Positions 6,780 through 15,247 of a DNA stretch of 35,522 bases are shown one piece after another. The stretch is from Pseudomonas sp. GM50 (GTDB lineage: Bacteria; Pseudomonadota; Gammaproteobacteria; Pseudomonadales; Pseudomonadaceae). Each line of letters opens with the position of its first letter. Positions within the stretch are counted from its first letter, which is position 1. The translations under genes and the position numbers were made by a program. The notes under the pieces are model-generated. The model was not told the origin of the DNA and did not search any database. It saw nothing but the letters and a program-made list of their open reading frames with translations. The stretch spans positions 1-35,522 of the forward strand of contig NZ_AKJK01000123.1 in NCBI RefSeq assembly GCF_000282375.1, read 5' to 3'.

Positions 6780-7766
6780 TCACTTCTGGGTAGGCAAGGA
6801 TACCCATTGCACCAACAGCGCCTCCAGCAACAACGCAGGATTGAGGTTGGCTTTGCTCATCACTTTCTGCCGCTGGGCGAGGATCCAGTCCTGGATACTC
6901 AGGACTTTGTCCTGTGCGGATTTCTGTGCCAGGTATTGAACGACTTTGCGCATGTCCGCCAGGCCCAGCCCTGCTTCATCCTGAGTCATTTGATAACGCA
7001 GGATCAGGCTCGACCAATCGCAGAACCAGTCGAACAGCAGCAACATGGGAATGGTTTTCCACTCCTCGGCCAGTTGCGTCGGCGATTGCTGCTGCTTGAG
7101 CAGCTTCTTCACACCCTCGACCACCAGCGCCCGCTGTTCACGCACGCCCTGTGCCTGCAATTTGACCGCGGCCAGGGGCGAACCGGCGGCCAGGGTCAGC
7201 AGCTCAATGCGCTCTTCTTCCGAACAGTCCGGCAAAGCGCTGGCCAGCCAAGCCAGACTCATGGCTTCGCTTGGCAACGGACAGGCCTGCTGCACGCAAC
7301 GGCTCTTGATAGTCGGCAGCAGACGGCTGGTCTGGTGGCTGACCAACAGCAATACGGTATCGCCGGACGGTTCTTCAAGGCTTTTCAGCAAGGCGTTCGC
7401 GGCATTGATGTTCATCGACTCGACTGGCTCGATCAGCACCACCTTGCGACCGCCCATCTGCGCGGTCTGAACCACGAAGCTGACCAGATCACGAACCTGA
7501 TCGACCTTGATCGCCTTGTCTGCTTCTTCCGGCTCCAGGATGTAGTTGTCGGGGTGACTGCCGGCCTTCAGCAGAAGACAGGATTTGCACTCGCCGCAAG
7601 CCTCCAGGGCAGATGGACGCTGGCACAATAAACTGGCCATCAAACGCTCAGCCAGCGCACGCTTGCCGATCCCGGCCGGGCCATGCAGCAAATAGGCATG
7701 GGCGTGCTGGGCACGACCGGCCAATTGCTGCCAGAGACTGTCCTGCCACGGATAGGCTTCAGCCAC
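6780..7766 (-). CDS. holB: DNA polymerase III subunit delta'
   Basis: HolB is part of the clamp loader that places the beta clamp on DNA. This 328-aa protein has the AAA+ fold, with a P-loop-like GPAGIGKRAL near residue 30, a zinc-binding CGECKSC module around residues 57-63, and the SRC-type arginine-finger motif in IKSRCVQQ. The C-terminal third is the helical collar domain. The start codon is GTG at 7766, with GGAG seven bases upstream. It overlaps the end of tmk by 8 bp, so the two are translationally linked. Confidence 0.95.
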   Translation of the reverse strand: MAEAYPWQDSLWQQLAGRAQHAHAYLLHGPAGIGKRALAERLMASLLCQRPSALEACGECKSCLLLKAGSHPDNYILEPEEADKAIKVDQVRDLVSFVVQTAQMGGRKVVLIEPVESMNINAANALLKSLEEPSGDTVLLLVSHQTSRLLPTIKSRCVQQACPLPSEAMSLAWLASALPDCSEEERIELLTLAAGSPLAAVKLQAQGVREQRALVVEGVKKLLKQQQSPTQLAEEWKTIPMLLLFDWFCDWSSLILRYQMTQDEAGLGLADMRKVVQYLAQKSAQDKVLSIQDWILAQRQKVMSKANLNPALLLEALLVQWVSLPTQK

Positions 7767-8391
7767 GGGTCAACTCCAGCAGACGTGGCAACAAGGCATC
7801 CAGAGACTGCTGAACCTGCGCCAGCGGCTGAGCGGCATCCACCAGGACATAACGCGCAGGATCCGCCTTGGCACGCTCAAGGAAGGCGCTGCGCACGGCA
7901 TCGAAAAACGCTCGGCCTTCGAGCTCGAAGCGATCCAGGCGACCGCGGGCGCTGGCCCGTGCCAGACCCACTTCCACCGGCAGATCGAAGATCAGCGTCA
8001 AGTCTGGGCGCAGATCGCCCTGGACGAACGTTTCGAGGGTCGCGATGCGCTCCAGCGACAAACCGCGGCCACCGCCCTGGTAGGCATAAGTCGAATCGGT
8101 AAAGCGATCGCACAAAACCACCGCACCACGGGCCAGCGCCGGGCGGATCACCTCGGCCAGATGCTGGGCTCGCGCGGCGAACACCAACAGCAGCTCGGTG
8201 TCAGGATTCATGACCTCATCGACCGGCGCCAATAGCACGTCGCGGATCCGCTCAGCCAGGGGCGTGCCACCGGGCTCCCGGGTCAACACCACCTCGATCC
8301 CGGCAGCGCGCAGACGTTCGGCCAGGTATTCGCGATTGGTGCTCTTGCCGGCGCCTTCCGGGCCTTCCAGGGTAATAAACAAGCCAGTCAC
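7759..8391 (-). CDS. tmk: Thymidylate kinase
   Basis: Phosphorylates dTMP to dTDP in dTTP synthesis. The 210-aa protein has the P-loop GPEGAGKST at residues 10-18, the substrate-binding TREPGGTPLAERIR (residue 37 onward), the DR(F/Y) motif in VVLCDRFTDSTYAYQGGGRG, and a lid with several arginines (ARASARGRLDRFE). The start is GTG 8391 with AAGGA upstream. It follows mltG by 19 bp and overlaps holB. Confidence 0.96.
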   Translation of the reverse strand: MTGLFITLEGPEGAGKSTNREYLAERLRAAGIEVVLTREPGGTPLAERIRDVLLAPVDEVMNPDTELLLVFAARAQHLAEVIRPALARGAVVLCDRFTDSTYAYQGGGRGLSLERIATLETFVQGDLRPDLTLIFDLPVEVGLARASARGRLDRFELEGRAFFDAVRSAFLERAKADPARYVLVDAAQPLAQVQQSLDALLPRLLELTRG

Positions 8392-8410
8392 AGGCAGTCC
8401 TTAGTCAGAG

Positions 8411-9613
8411 TCATTGCGGGCTTTGCGGCGCGGGTGCATCCGCTTCGGGTGCTGGCGCAGGCTCTTGTGCAGAGCCCTGCCCGGAGTCTTGCGGCGCTAC
8501 GGGAGGCAGGTCTTCGGGCGCCGTATCGGGCGAAGCCGCCGGGATCGGCGCCTTGGCATCCTCCGTCTGCGGCGTGACAGTCGGCGCCGGGCTGGAACGG
8601 TAATCGGCTCGTCGATTGATCTGGAACTCGCGCACCGCATTGTTGTGGGCGTCCAGATCATCGGAGAACACGTGGCTACCATCACCGCGCGCGACAAAAT
8701 ACAGGCTGTTGCCGTTCGCAGGATTCAGCGCTGCATGGATCGCTTCGCGACCGACCATCGCGATGGGTGTCGGCGGCAAGCCAGCAATCACGTAAGTGTT
8801 ATACGGCGTCGGCTCCTTGAGATGAGCGCGGGTCAACTTGCCGTTGTAGCGATCACCCAGACCATAAATCACGGTCGGATCGGTCTGCAACAGCATGCCC
8901 ATCTCCATGCGCCGCACGAACACGCCGGCGATCTGCCCACGTTCCTGCGGCACACCGGTTTCCTTTTCCACCAACGAGGCCATGATCAGCGCCTGATAGG
9001 GCTCGGTGTAGGGTACGTCGGCAGCGCGCTGGTTCCACTCCTTGGCGAGGACCTCGTCGAGGCGGTCGTAAGCTTTCTTGAGCAGATCGACGTCGGTCAT
9101 GCCGCGCACGAAGCGATACGTGTCGGGAAAGAATCGTCCTTCCGGAAAAATCCCGCTGTGCCCGAGCTTGTCCATCACTTGGCTGTCGCTCAGACCGTTG
9201 AGGGTCTGCTCGAGTTTTTCATCCTTGGCCAGGGCCGCGCGAACCTGATGAAAATTCCAGCCTTCGACCAGCGTCAGGCTGTACTGCACCATTTCTCCAC
9301 GTTTCCACAGGTCGATCAGCCCGTTGACGGTCATACCGGGCACCATGCGGTATTCGCCGCTGTGCAGCGGTTGCCCTGCCAGATTGAAGCGCCAATACAC
9401 ACGCAGCCAGAAAGCGTCCTTGATGACACCATCGGCTTCAAGTCGCAGGAAAGTGCGGTTTGGCGTAGTGCCTTTGGGCACTTCCAGCAGCTCTTCCTGG
9501 GCGATGTTCAGCGGCTGTTCCAGCGCCGAATCGATTTTCCAGGCGCAAGCGCCCGCCAACAGCCCCGCCAGAACCAATCCGGTTTCCAGCAGCAGCAAGA
9601 ATTTACGTCTCAC
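8411..9613 (-). CDS. mltG: Endolytic murein transglycosylase MltG (YceG) with a Pro/Ala-rich tail
   Basis: MltG cuts nascent glycan strands in the periplasm, leaving 1,6-anhydro ends and limiting strand length. It has one N-terminal membrane segment (residues 5-25), a LysM-like part, and the YceG catalytic domain with the signature ASLVEKETG (Glu216/Glu218) and LLQTDPTVIYG. The protein is 400 aa; about 65 residues after position 335 form an unusual tail rich in Pro, Ala, Asp and Gln that E. coli MltG lacks. The start is GTG 9613, three bases after the pabC stop. The SD is weak, so translation is probably coupled. Confidence 0.93.
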   Translation of the reverse strand: MRRKFLLLLETGLVLAGLLAGACAWKIDSALEQPLNIAQEELLEVPKGTTPNRTFLRLEADGVIKDAFWLRVYWRFNLAGQPLHSGEYRMVPGMTVNGLIDLWKRGEMVQYSLTLVEGWNFHQVRAALAKDEKLEQTLNGLSDSQVMDKLGHSGIFPEGRFFPDTYRFVRGMTDVDLLKKAYDRLDEVLAKEWNQRAADVPYTEPYQALIMASLVEKETGVPQERGQIAGVFVRRMEMGMLLQTDPTVIYGLGDRYNGKLTRAHLKEPTPYNTYVIAGLPPTPIAMVGREAIHAALNPANGNSLYFVARGDGSHVFSDDLDAHNNAVREFQINRRADYRSSPAPTVTPQTEDAKAPIPAASPDTAPEDLPPVAPQDSGQGSAQEPAPAPEADAPAPQSPQ

Positions 9614-9616
9614 GAA

Positions 9617-10432
9617 TCAAGCATCCAGTAGCGCACGAGCAATGGTTTGGAGTTTACGGGTGAGCGGCCCAACCGGCCAGCTCAGTGCGGCATAGGCGCG
9701 CACCGGCCAAACGCCATACACGCTGTTGCAGACAAAGACCTCGTCAGCCCATTGCAGCTGCTCGAGGGTAATATCGGTGATTTGCGTGGGAATCCCCAAT
9801 GACTTGGCTTGAAACAATAATTCGGCACGCATCACACCCGCCACGCCACAACGTTTGAGATTGGCGGTTACCAGTACACCATCGCGCACCAGGAACAGAT
9901 TACTGAACACACCTTCGATCACCCGCCCGACCTGATCCAGCATCAAGCCTTCGGCATGCTCGGTGTCCTGCCATTCGGAACGGGCAATGACCTGCTCCAG
10001 ACGATTCAAATGCTTGAGGCCAGCGAGCAATGGTTGTTTGGAAAGACGTGTCGCACAAGGAAACAGCCGAACACCCTGCTCCGCATGAACAGCCGGATAA
10101 GCCGCAGGAGGATTGCCTTGCAGAATGCGTCGAGCCTGAGCCGAGGGATCGGCGGCGTAACCGCGCAGGCTGTCGCCGCGGGTGAGGATGAGTTTGAGCA
10201 CGCCCTCGCCCAGCGCGGCGGCATAGGCCAGCAGCTCTGCGCGGATCAGTTGATGATCGGCGGCGATCGCCAAGCGCGAACAACCCTCCGCCAGACGCGA
10301 CAAATGTCGATCCAGCAGCAGTGGCTGCCCGCCCTTGACCGCGACGGTCTCGAACAGACCATCACCATAAGCCAGGCCGCGATCCTTCAGCGACAAAGCG
10401 TCAGCCGGTTGACCGTCGACCCAGCTGTCCAT
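9617..10432 (-). CDS. pabC: Aminodeoxychorismate lyase
   Basis: PLP enzyme that turns 4-amino-4-deoxychorismate into 4-aminobenzoate and pyruvate for folate. It is 271 aa, with RGLAYGDGLFETVAV near the N-terminus and Lys140 in LKHLNRLEQ as the PLP-binding lysine. The C-terminal SVYGVWPV segment is also typical. Its ATG overlaps the fabF stop by one base (TGATG), which suggests translational coupling. The neighbouring mltG completes the conserved pabC-mltG-tmk-holB order. Confidence 0.93.
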   Translation of the reverse strand: MDSWVDGQPADALSLKDRGLAYGDGLFETVAVKGGQPLLLDRHLSRLAEGCSRLAIAADHQLIRAELLAYAAALGEGVLKLILTRGDSLRGYAADPSAQARRILQGNPPAAYPAVHAEQGVRLFPCATRLSKQPLLAGLKHLNRLEQVIARSEWQDTEHAEGLMLDQVGRVIEGVFSNLFLVRDGVLVTANLKRCGVAGVMRAELLFQAKSLGIPTQITDITLEQLQWADEVFVCNSVYGVWPVRAYAALSWPVGPLTRKLQTIARALLDA

Positions 10433-11676
10433 CAGTCAGCGAACCGGCGGAACACCAGCGAGCCATTGGTACCGCCAAATCCGAAGGAGTTGGACAGCAC
10501 CACGTCGATATCCATGCCACGCGCGGTGTGGGGTACGAAGTCGAGATCGCAGCCTTCGTCCGGCTCATCGAGGTTGATGGTCGGCGGTGCTACCTGGCTG
10601 TTGATCGCCAGTACGCTGAAAATCGCCTCGACCGCGCCCGCCGCACCCAACAGGTGACCGGTCATGGACTTGGTCGAACTGACCGCCAGCTTGTAGGCGT
10701 GATCACCGAACACGGATTTGATCGCACAGGCTTCGGCAAGGTCGCCAGCCGAGGTCGAGGTGCCGTGGGCGTTGATGTACTGAACCTGATCGCTATTGAT
10801 CTTCGCATCGCGCAAGGCATTGGTGATGCAACGCGCAGCACCCGCGCCATCGGCCGGTGGCGAGGTCATGTGGTAAGCATCGCCACTGGTGCCGAAGCCG
10901 ATCAGCTCGGCATAGATGGTCGCGCCACGGGCCTTGGCGTGCTCCAGTTCTTCGAGAACCAGCGCGCCGGCGCCGTCGGACAGCACGAAACCATCACGGC
11001 CTTTGTCCCATGGACGGCTGGCGCGGGTCGGCTCGTCGTTGCGGGTCGACAGTGCGCGGGAGGCACCGAAGCCACCCATGCCCAGACCACACGCGGCCAT
11101 CTCGGCACCACCGGCAATCATGACGTCGGCTTCGTCGTACATGATGTTGCGTGCCGCCATGCCGATGCAGTGTGTACCGGTAGTACACGCCGTAGCGATG
11201 GCGTAGTTAGGTCCCTGTGCCCCCAGATGGATGGACAGGAAACCGGAAATCATATTGATGATCGAGCCTGGCACGAAAAACGGAGAAATCCGTCGTGGGC
11301 CGGAATCATGCAGCGTGCGGCTGGTGTCTTCGATATTGGTCAGACCGCCAATACCCGAGCCCATGGCCACGCCGATCCGCTCGCGATTGGCGTCGGTGAC
11401 CTCAAGACCTGCGTTACGCACGGCTTGAAAACCTGCAGCCAGACCGTACTGAATGAACAGGTCGAGTTTGCGAGCTTCCTTGACCGACAGGTATTCCTCG
11501 ACATTGAAGCCCTTTACCGAGCCGCCAAAACGGGTGGAATAGGCAGAAAGGTCGGTGTGTTCGATCAGACCAATGCCACTGCGGCCAGCCAGAATGCCCT
11601 GCCAGCTGCTCGGCACATCCGTGCCCAGTGGCGACAACATACCCATACCGGTGACTACGACGCGTCTACGCGACAC
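10432..11676 (-). CDS. fabF: 3-oxoacyl-ACP synthase II
   Basis: Elongating condensing enzyme of type II fatty-acid synthesis; it condenses acyl chains with malonyl-ACP and is responsible for the temperature-dependent conversion of palmitoleate to vaccenate in E. coli. The 414-aa protein has the complete KAS triad: Cys164 in ATACTTG, His304 in NAHGTST and His341 in MTGHLLGAAG. I start at GTG 11676, with AGGAG seven bases upstream; a longer frame reading back to 11709 has no family sequence. An intrinsic terminator separates it from acpP, so fabF is expressed by read-through or from its own start. Confidence 0.96.
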   Translation of the reverse strand: MSRRRVVVTGMGMLSPLGTDVPSSWQGILAGRSGIGLIEHTDLSAYSTRFGGSVKGFNVEEYLSVKEARKLDLFIQYGLAAGFQAVRNAGLEVTDANRERIGVAMGSGIGGLTNIEDTSRTLHDSGPRRISPFFVPGSIINMISGFLSIHLGAQGPNYAIATACTTGTHCIGMAARNIMYDEADVMIAGGAEMAACGLGMGGFGASRALSTRNDEPTRASRPWDKGRDGFVLSDGAGALVLEELEHAKARGATIYAELIGFGTSGDAYHMTSPPADGAGAARCITNALRDAKINSDQVQYINAHGTSTSAGDLAEACAIKSVFGDHAYKLAVSSTKSMTGHLLGAAGAVEAIFSVLAINSQVAPPTINLDEPDEGCDLDFVPHTARGMDIDVVLSNSFGFGGTNGSLVFRRFAD

Positions 11677-11720
11677 AGCACTCTCCTTTTTCAAATGACG
11701 ACTTTGCATCAGGCCTAAAG

Positions 11721-11755
11721 AAAAAACCGCACGCCATGATGGCAGTGCGGTTTTT
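11721..11755 (-). terminator. Terminator/attenuator between acpP and fabF
   Basis: CCGCAC (11727-11732) pairs with GTGCGG (11745-11750), extended by an inner GCC/GGC and flanked by six As and five Ts. On the minus strand it follows acpP and precedes fabF. A partial terminator here would explain how acpP can be made in large excess over fabF. Confidence 0.8.
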
Positions 11756-11784
11756 CCATGACAGCGAGCGACGACTAAAAACTA

Positions 11785-12021
11785 TTACGCCTGGTGGCTG
11801 GTAACGTAGTCGATTGCTGCTTGTACAGTAGTGATCTTCTCAGCTTCTTCGTCAGGGATTTCGGTCTCGAATTCCTCTTCCAGAGCCATCACCAGCTCAA
11901 CAGTGTCAAGGGAGTCGGCACCCAGGTCTTCAACGAAGGAAGCAGTGTTGACCACTTCTTCTTCTTTAACGCCCAGTTGCTCAGCAACGATTTTCTTGAC
12001 GCGCTCTTCGATGGTGCTCAT
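11785..12021 (-). CDS. acpP: Acyl carrier protein
   Basis: This 78-aa, very acidic protein carries growing acyl chains on 4'-phosphopantetheine attached to Ser37 in the GADSLDTVEL motif. The sequence is close to standard AcpP throughout. It has its own predicted promoter (12074-12101) and is followed by a terminator, consistent with a short, abundant transcript. AGGAG lies about 12 bases before the ATG, with an AAGG closer in. Confidence 0.98.
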   Translation of the reverse strand: MSTIEERVKKIVAEQLGVKEEEVVNTASFVEDLGADSLDTVELVMALEEEFETEIPDEEAEKITTVQAAIDYVTSHQA

Positions 12022-12073
12022 ACCTTGTTTTCACTCCTAATGGACAAATTCAGGCAGCTGGCCGGTGGGTAAG

Positions 12074-12101
12074 TGTATAGAAAGACTTTTCAGTTTTTCA
12101 A
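12074..12101 (-). promoter_or_regulatory. Sigma70 promoter of acpP with overlapping inverted repeat
   Basis: Read on the minus strand, TTGAAA (12101-12096), a 16-nt spacer and TATACA (12079-12074). The expected start is near 12067, giving a leader of about 46 nt. The -35 box lies within a perfect 8-bp inverted repeat, TTTCAGTT (12088-12095) and AACTGAAA (12100-12107), which could be an operator or a hairpin ending the fabG transcript. Confidence 0.6.
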
Positions 12102-12212
12102 CTGAAAGCTTCACTCCTCAAACCCGGCGACCCTCTGTCTATAAATAGATTGCAGCTTTATAACGGATTTTAGACAGCTCGTATGACATTTTTTTGAAGC
12201 AATCCGTCACAT

Positions 12213-12956
12213 TTAACTCATGTACATCCCGCCGTTCACCGGGATTGTAGCCCCAGTAACGTAAGCCGCACCGTCGGATGCAAGAAAAGCGACCACAGAC
12301 GCGATCTCTTGAGCTTGCCCCAGACGACCCAGCGGAATCTGCGTCTGCAAGGCTTCACGCTGCGCCTCAGGCAGTTCACGGGTCATATCGGTGTCGATGA
12401 ACCCAGGGGCCACCGAGTTTACCGTAATCGAACGCGAACCGACTTCACGCGCCAGTGCACGGCTGAAACCTTCCAGACCGGCCTTGGCGGCAGCGTAGTT
12501 TACTTGGCCTGCGTTGCCCATGGCACCCACAACCGAGCCAATACTGATAATTCGTCCCCAACGGGCTTTGGTCATGCCGCGCAAAACGCCCTTGGACAGG
12601 CGGAACAAGCTGTTCAGGTTGGTATCGACGACGTCATGCCATTCGTCGTCTTTCATGCGCATCATCAGGTTATCGCGGGTGATACCGGCATTATTGACCA
12701 GGATCGCCGGCGCACCGAATTGTTCCTGAATGCTCGCCAGCACGGCCGCTACGGACTCATCGCTGGTGACATTGAGTTCCAGGCCAGTACCCTGAATACC
12801 ATTTTCTTTCAGGGTCGCAGCGATACGCTCGGCCCCCGAAGCGGAAGTCGCGGTGCCGATAACAATGGCACCCTGACGACCCAATTCCAGAGCGATAGCC
12901 TGGCCGATACCACGGCTGGCACCAGTAACCAGTGCAACTTTACCTTGCAGACTCAT
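12213..12956 (-). CDS. fabG: 3-oxoacyl-ACP reductase
   Basis: NADPH-dependent reductase of the fatty-acid elongation cycle. This is a 247-aa short-chain dehydrogenase with the nucleotide motif TGASRGIG (11-18), NNAG (88-91), and the catalytic residues Asn113, Ser141, Tyr154 and Lys158 (YAAAK). ATG 12956 is preferred: AAGGAG lies eight bases upstream and the protein then begins MSLQGKVALVTGAS as in the family. It starts 16 bp after the fabD stop. Confidence 0.97.
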   Translation of the reverse strand: MSLQGKVALVTGASRGIGQAIALELGRQGAIVIGTATSASGAERIAATLKENGIQGTGLELNVTSDESVAAVLASIQEQFGAPAILVNNAGITRDNLMMRMKDDEWHDVVDTNLNSLFRLSKGVLRGMTKARWGRIISIGSVVGAMGNAGQVNYAAAKAGLEGFSRALAREVGSRSITVNSVAPGFIDTDMTRELPEAQREALQTQIPLGRLGQAQEIASVVAFLASDGAAYVTGATIPVNGGMYMS

Positions 12957-12972
12957 GCAAGCTTCTCCTTGT

Positions 12973-13911
12973 TCAGGCCAGCGCTGCACGGGCGGCAGCG
13001 AAAGCGTCTGGGGTATTGAGGTTAGAGGTCGACACGCCTTCGGCGCAACGTTTGTTCAAACCGGCAAGTACTTTGCCAGGGCCGCATTCGACCAGCTCGG
13101 TCGCGCCCTTGGCAGCCAGCGCCTGGATCGACTCGACCCAGCGTACAGGCTTGTAGAGCTGTTCAAGCAGATCGCGCTTGAGGGTTTCCAGATCGGCCGG
13201 CACGTTGGCGCTGACGTTCTGTACCACAGGGATCTGCGGCGCCTGCCAGTCGATCGCTGCGATCGACTCGGCGAACCGCTCGGCGGCCGGACGCATCAAT
13301 TCGCAGTGAGACGGCACGCTGACCGGCAATGGCATGGCGCGCTTGGCGCCACGTGCCTTGCAGCCTTCGATGGCGCGCTCGACCGCAGCCTTGGCGCCAG
13401 CGATCACTACCTGGCCCGGGGAGTTGAAGTTGACCGCACTCACCACTTCGCCTTGCGCCGCTTCGGCACAGGCGGCCAGCACGTCGGCATCTTCCAGACC
13501 CAGGATTGCAGCCATGCCGCCCTGCCCGGCCGGAACAGCCTCTTGCATCAACTGACCGCGACGCTCTACCAGTTTCACTGCATCGCCCAGACTCAGACTG
13601 CCTGCAGCCACCAGGGCGCTGTATTCGCCCAGGCTGTGACCGGCAACGTAAGCCGGACGCGCGCCGCCTTCAGCCAGCCACAGGCGCCACAAGGCGATCG
13701 AGGCGGTCAGAATGGCCGGCTGGGTTTTATCGGTTTGATTGAGTTGTTCTTCCGGCCCTTGCTGGGTCAGTGCCCACAGGTCGTAACCCAGAGCATCGGA
13801 AGCTTCTTTGAATGTTTCGAGGACCACCGGATGTTGCGCGCCCAACTCGGCCAGCATGCCGAGGGACTGCGAACCCTGTCCTGGAAAGACGAATGCGAGG
13901 GAAGCAGACAT
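12973..13911 (-). CDS. fabD: Malonyl-CoA:ACP transacylase
   Basis: Moves malonyl groups from CoA to ACP. The 312-aa protein starts MSASLAFVFPGQGSQS, with the active serine Ser93 in GHSLGEYSAL and the catalytic His202 in VPSHCELM. ATG 13911 fits the family start and has AGGGG upstream; the reading frame stays open for 33 codons before it but without family sequence. A 125-bp gap separates it from plsX; unlike in E. coli, no fabH lies there. Confidence 0.96.
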   Translation of the reverse strand: MSASLAFVFPGQGSQSLGMLAELGAQHPVVLETFKEASDALGYDLWALTQQGPEEQLNQTDKTQPAILTASIALWRLWLAEGGARPAYVAGHSLGEYSALVAAGSLSLGDAVKLVERRGQLMQEAVPAGQGGMAAILGLEDADVLAACAEAAQGEVVSAVNFNSPGQVVIAGAKAAVERAIEGCKARGAKRAMPLPVSVPSHCELMRPAAERFAESIAAIDWQAPQIPVVQNVSANVPADLETLKRDLLEQLYKPVRWVESIQALAAKGATELVECGPGKVLAGLNKRCAEGVSTSNLNTPDAFAAARAALA

Positions 13912-14036
13912 GTAACAAGCCCCTAATGATCTTGTCGTCGGAGAATTGACGTCCCGTTTGTGGAACGCAAGAAACTCACAGTTGGATGGCCCTTTGAACT
14001 GAGCGGTCACATTTAAGCATTGTCCGACGAAAACGC

Positions 14037-15047
14037 CTAAGGCAACAAATCTTCCAGGCGCCCATGAAGCCGTTCAGGCAAGTTTTCCTGGATCTCGATC
14101 AACGCGCGTTGAATCGCACTCTGAAAACCCTGCACCCCCGCCGAGCCGTGGCTTTTCACGACAATTCCCTGCAAACCGAGGAAACTTGCGCCGTTATGTC
14201 GTGCCGGCGCCAGCTCGGCCTGCAAGCGTTTCATCAGCGGCAGCGCCAGTGCACCCACCACTTTCGACGCGAAATTTTTCTTGAACAACGCCTCGATGCG
14301 CCCGGCAATCATGGTCGCCAGGCCTTCGCTGGACTTGAGCAGGATATTGCCGACAAAGCCGTCACACACCACCACATCCGCTTCGCCACGGTACAAGCCG
14401 TCACCTTCGACAAACCCGATGTAGTTGATGCCACGAGCACTCTGCAACAAGGTGGCCGCCAGCTTGACCTGCTGATTGCCCTTGATGTCTTCGGTGCCGA
14501 TGTTCAGCAATGCAACCCTCGGGCGAACGATGCCCAGGGTTTCTGCCGCGACCGAACCCATCACTGCAAACTGCAACAAGTGCTCGGCACTGCAATCGAC
14601 GTTCGCGCCCAGGTCGAGCAACTGGCAATAGCCCTTCTGCGTCGGAATGGCCGCAATCATTGCCGGTCGATCGATGCCCGGCAGGGTCTTCAGCACAAAC
14701 CGTGACAACGCCATCAGGGCACCGGTATTGCCGGCACTGACACAGGCCTGAGCCTTGCCATCGCGCAACAACTCCAGCGCCACGCGCATCGACGAGTCAG
14801 GCTTGCCACGCAAGGCCTGCGCAGGTTTTTCGTCCATGGTGATGACTTCGGACGCCGGCGTAATCGACAGGCGCGCGCGATCCACAGCCGATTGGCTGGC
14901 GAGCAGTTCTTCAAGAAGGGAGGGTTGACCGACGAGGGTCAGGTGCAGCGAGGGTGTAGCAGACAGGCAAGCAAGGCTGGCCTGAACAATGCTGCGGGGA
15001 CCGAAGTCCCCGCCCATTGCGTCAATCGCGATGACTTGAGCGGACAA
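14037..15047 (-). CDS. plsX: Phosphate acyltransferase PlsX
   Basis: PlsX makes acyl-phosphate from acyl-ACP for PlsY in phospholipid synthesis; it is a peripheral membrane enzyme. The 336-aa protein starts SAQVIAIDAMGGDFGP, and has the family segments GNTGALMA and VVVCDGFVGNILLKSSEG. The start codon is TTG at 15047, four bases after the rpmF stop, with GAG as a weak SD, so its translation probably depends on rpmF. The conserved rpmF-plsX-fabD-fabG-acpP run links ribosome, phospholipid and fatty-acid output. Confidence 0.96.
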   Translation of the reverse strand: MSAQVIAIDAMGGDFGPRSIVQASLACLSATPSLHLTLVGQPSLLEELLASQSAVDRARLSITPASEVITMDEKPAQALRGKPDSSMRVALELLRDGKAQACVSAGNTGALMALSRFVLKTLPGIDRPAMIAAIPTQKGYCQLLDLGANVDCSAEHLLQFAVMGSVAAETLGIVRPRVALLNIGTEDIKGNQQVKLAATLLQSARGINYIGFVEGDGLYRGEADVVVCDGFVGNILLKSSEGLATMIAGRIEALFKKNFASKVVGALALPLMKRLQAELAPARHNGASFLGLQGIVVKSHGSAGVQGFQSAIQRALIEIQENLPERLHGRLEDLLP

Positions 15048-15051
15048 GTGA

Positions 15052-15234
15052 TTACTCGTCAGCGCCCTTGTCGATCACTTTACGGCCACGGTATACGCCT
15101 TCTGGCGATACGTGGTGACGCAGGTGAACTTCACCGGTGGTTTTTTCTACAGACAGGGTGCTAGCCTCGAGAGCGTCGTGCGAACGACGCATGTCACGGG
15201 CAGAGCGGGATTTTTTGTTCTGCTGAACAGCCAT
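15052..15234 (-). CDS. rpmF: 50S ribosomal protein L32
   Basis: A 60-aa basic ribosomal protein starting [20 protein letters not shown], the standard L32 N-terminus. The later part ([18 protein letters not shown]) is also typical. Two of the usual zinc-binding cysteine positions are not present, as in other proteobacterial L32 proteins. AGGAG precedes the ATG at good spacing. It lies 13 bp after yceD. Confidence 0.97.
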
Positions 15235-15247
15235 AATTGATTAACTC

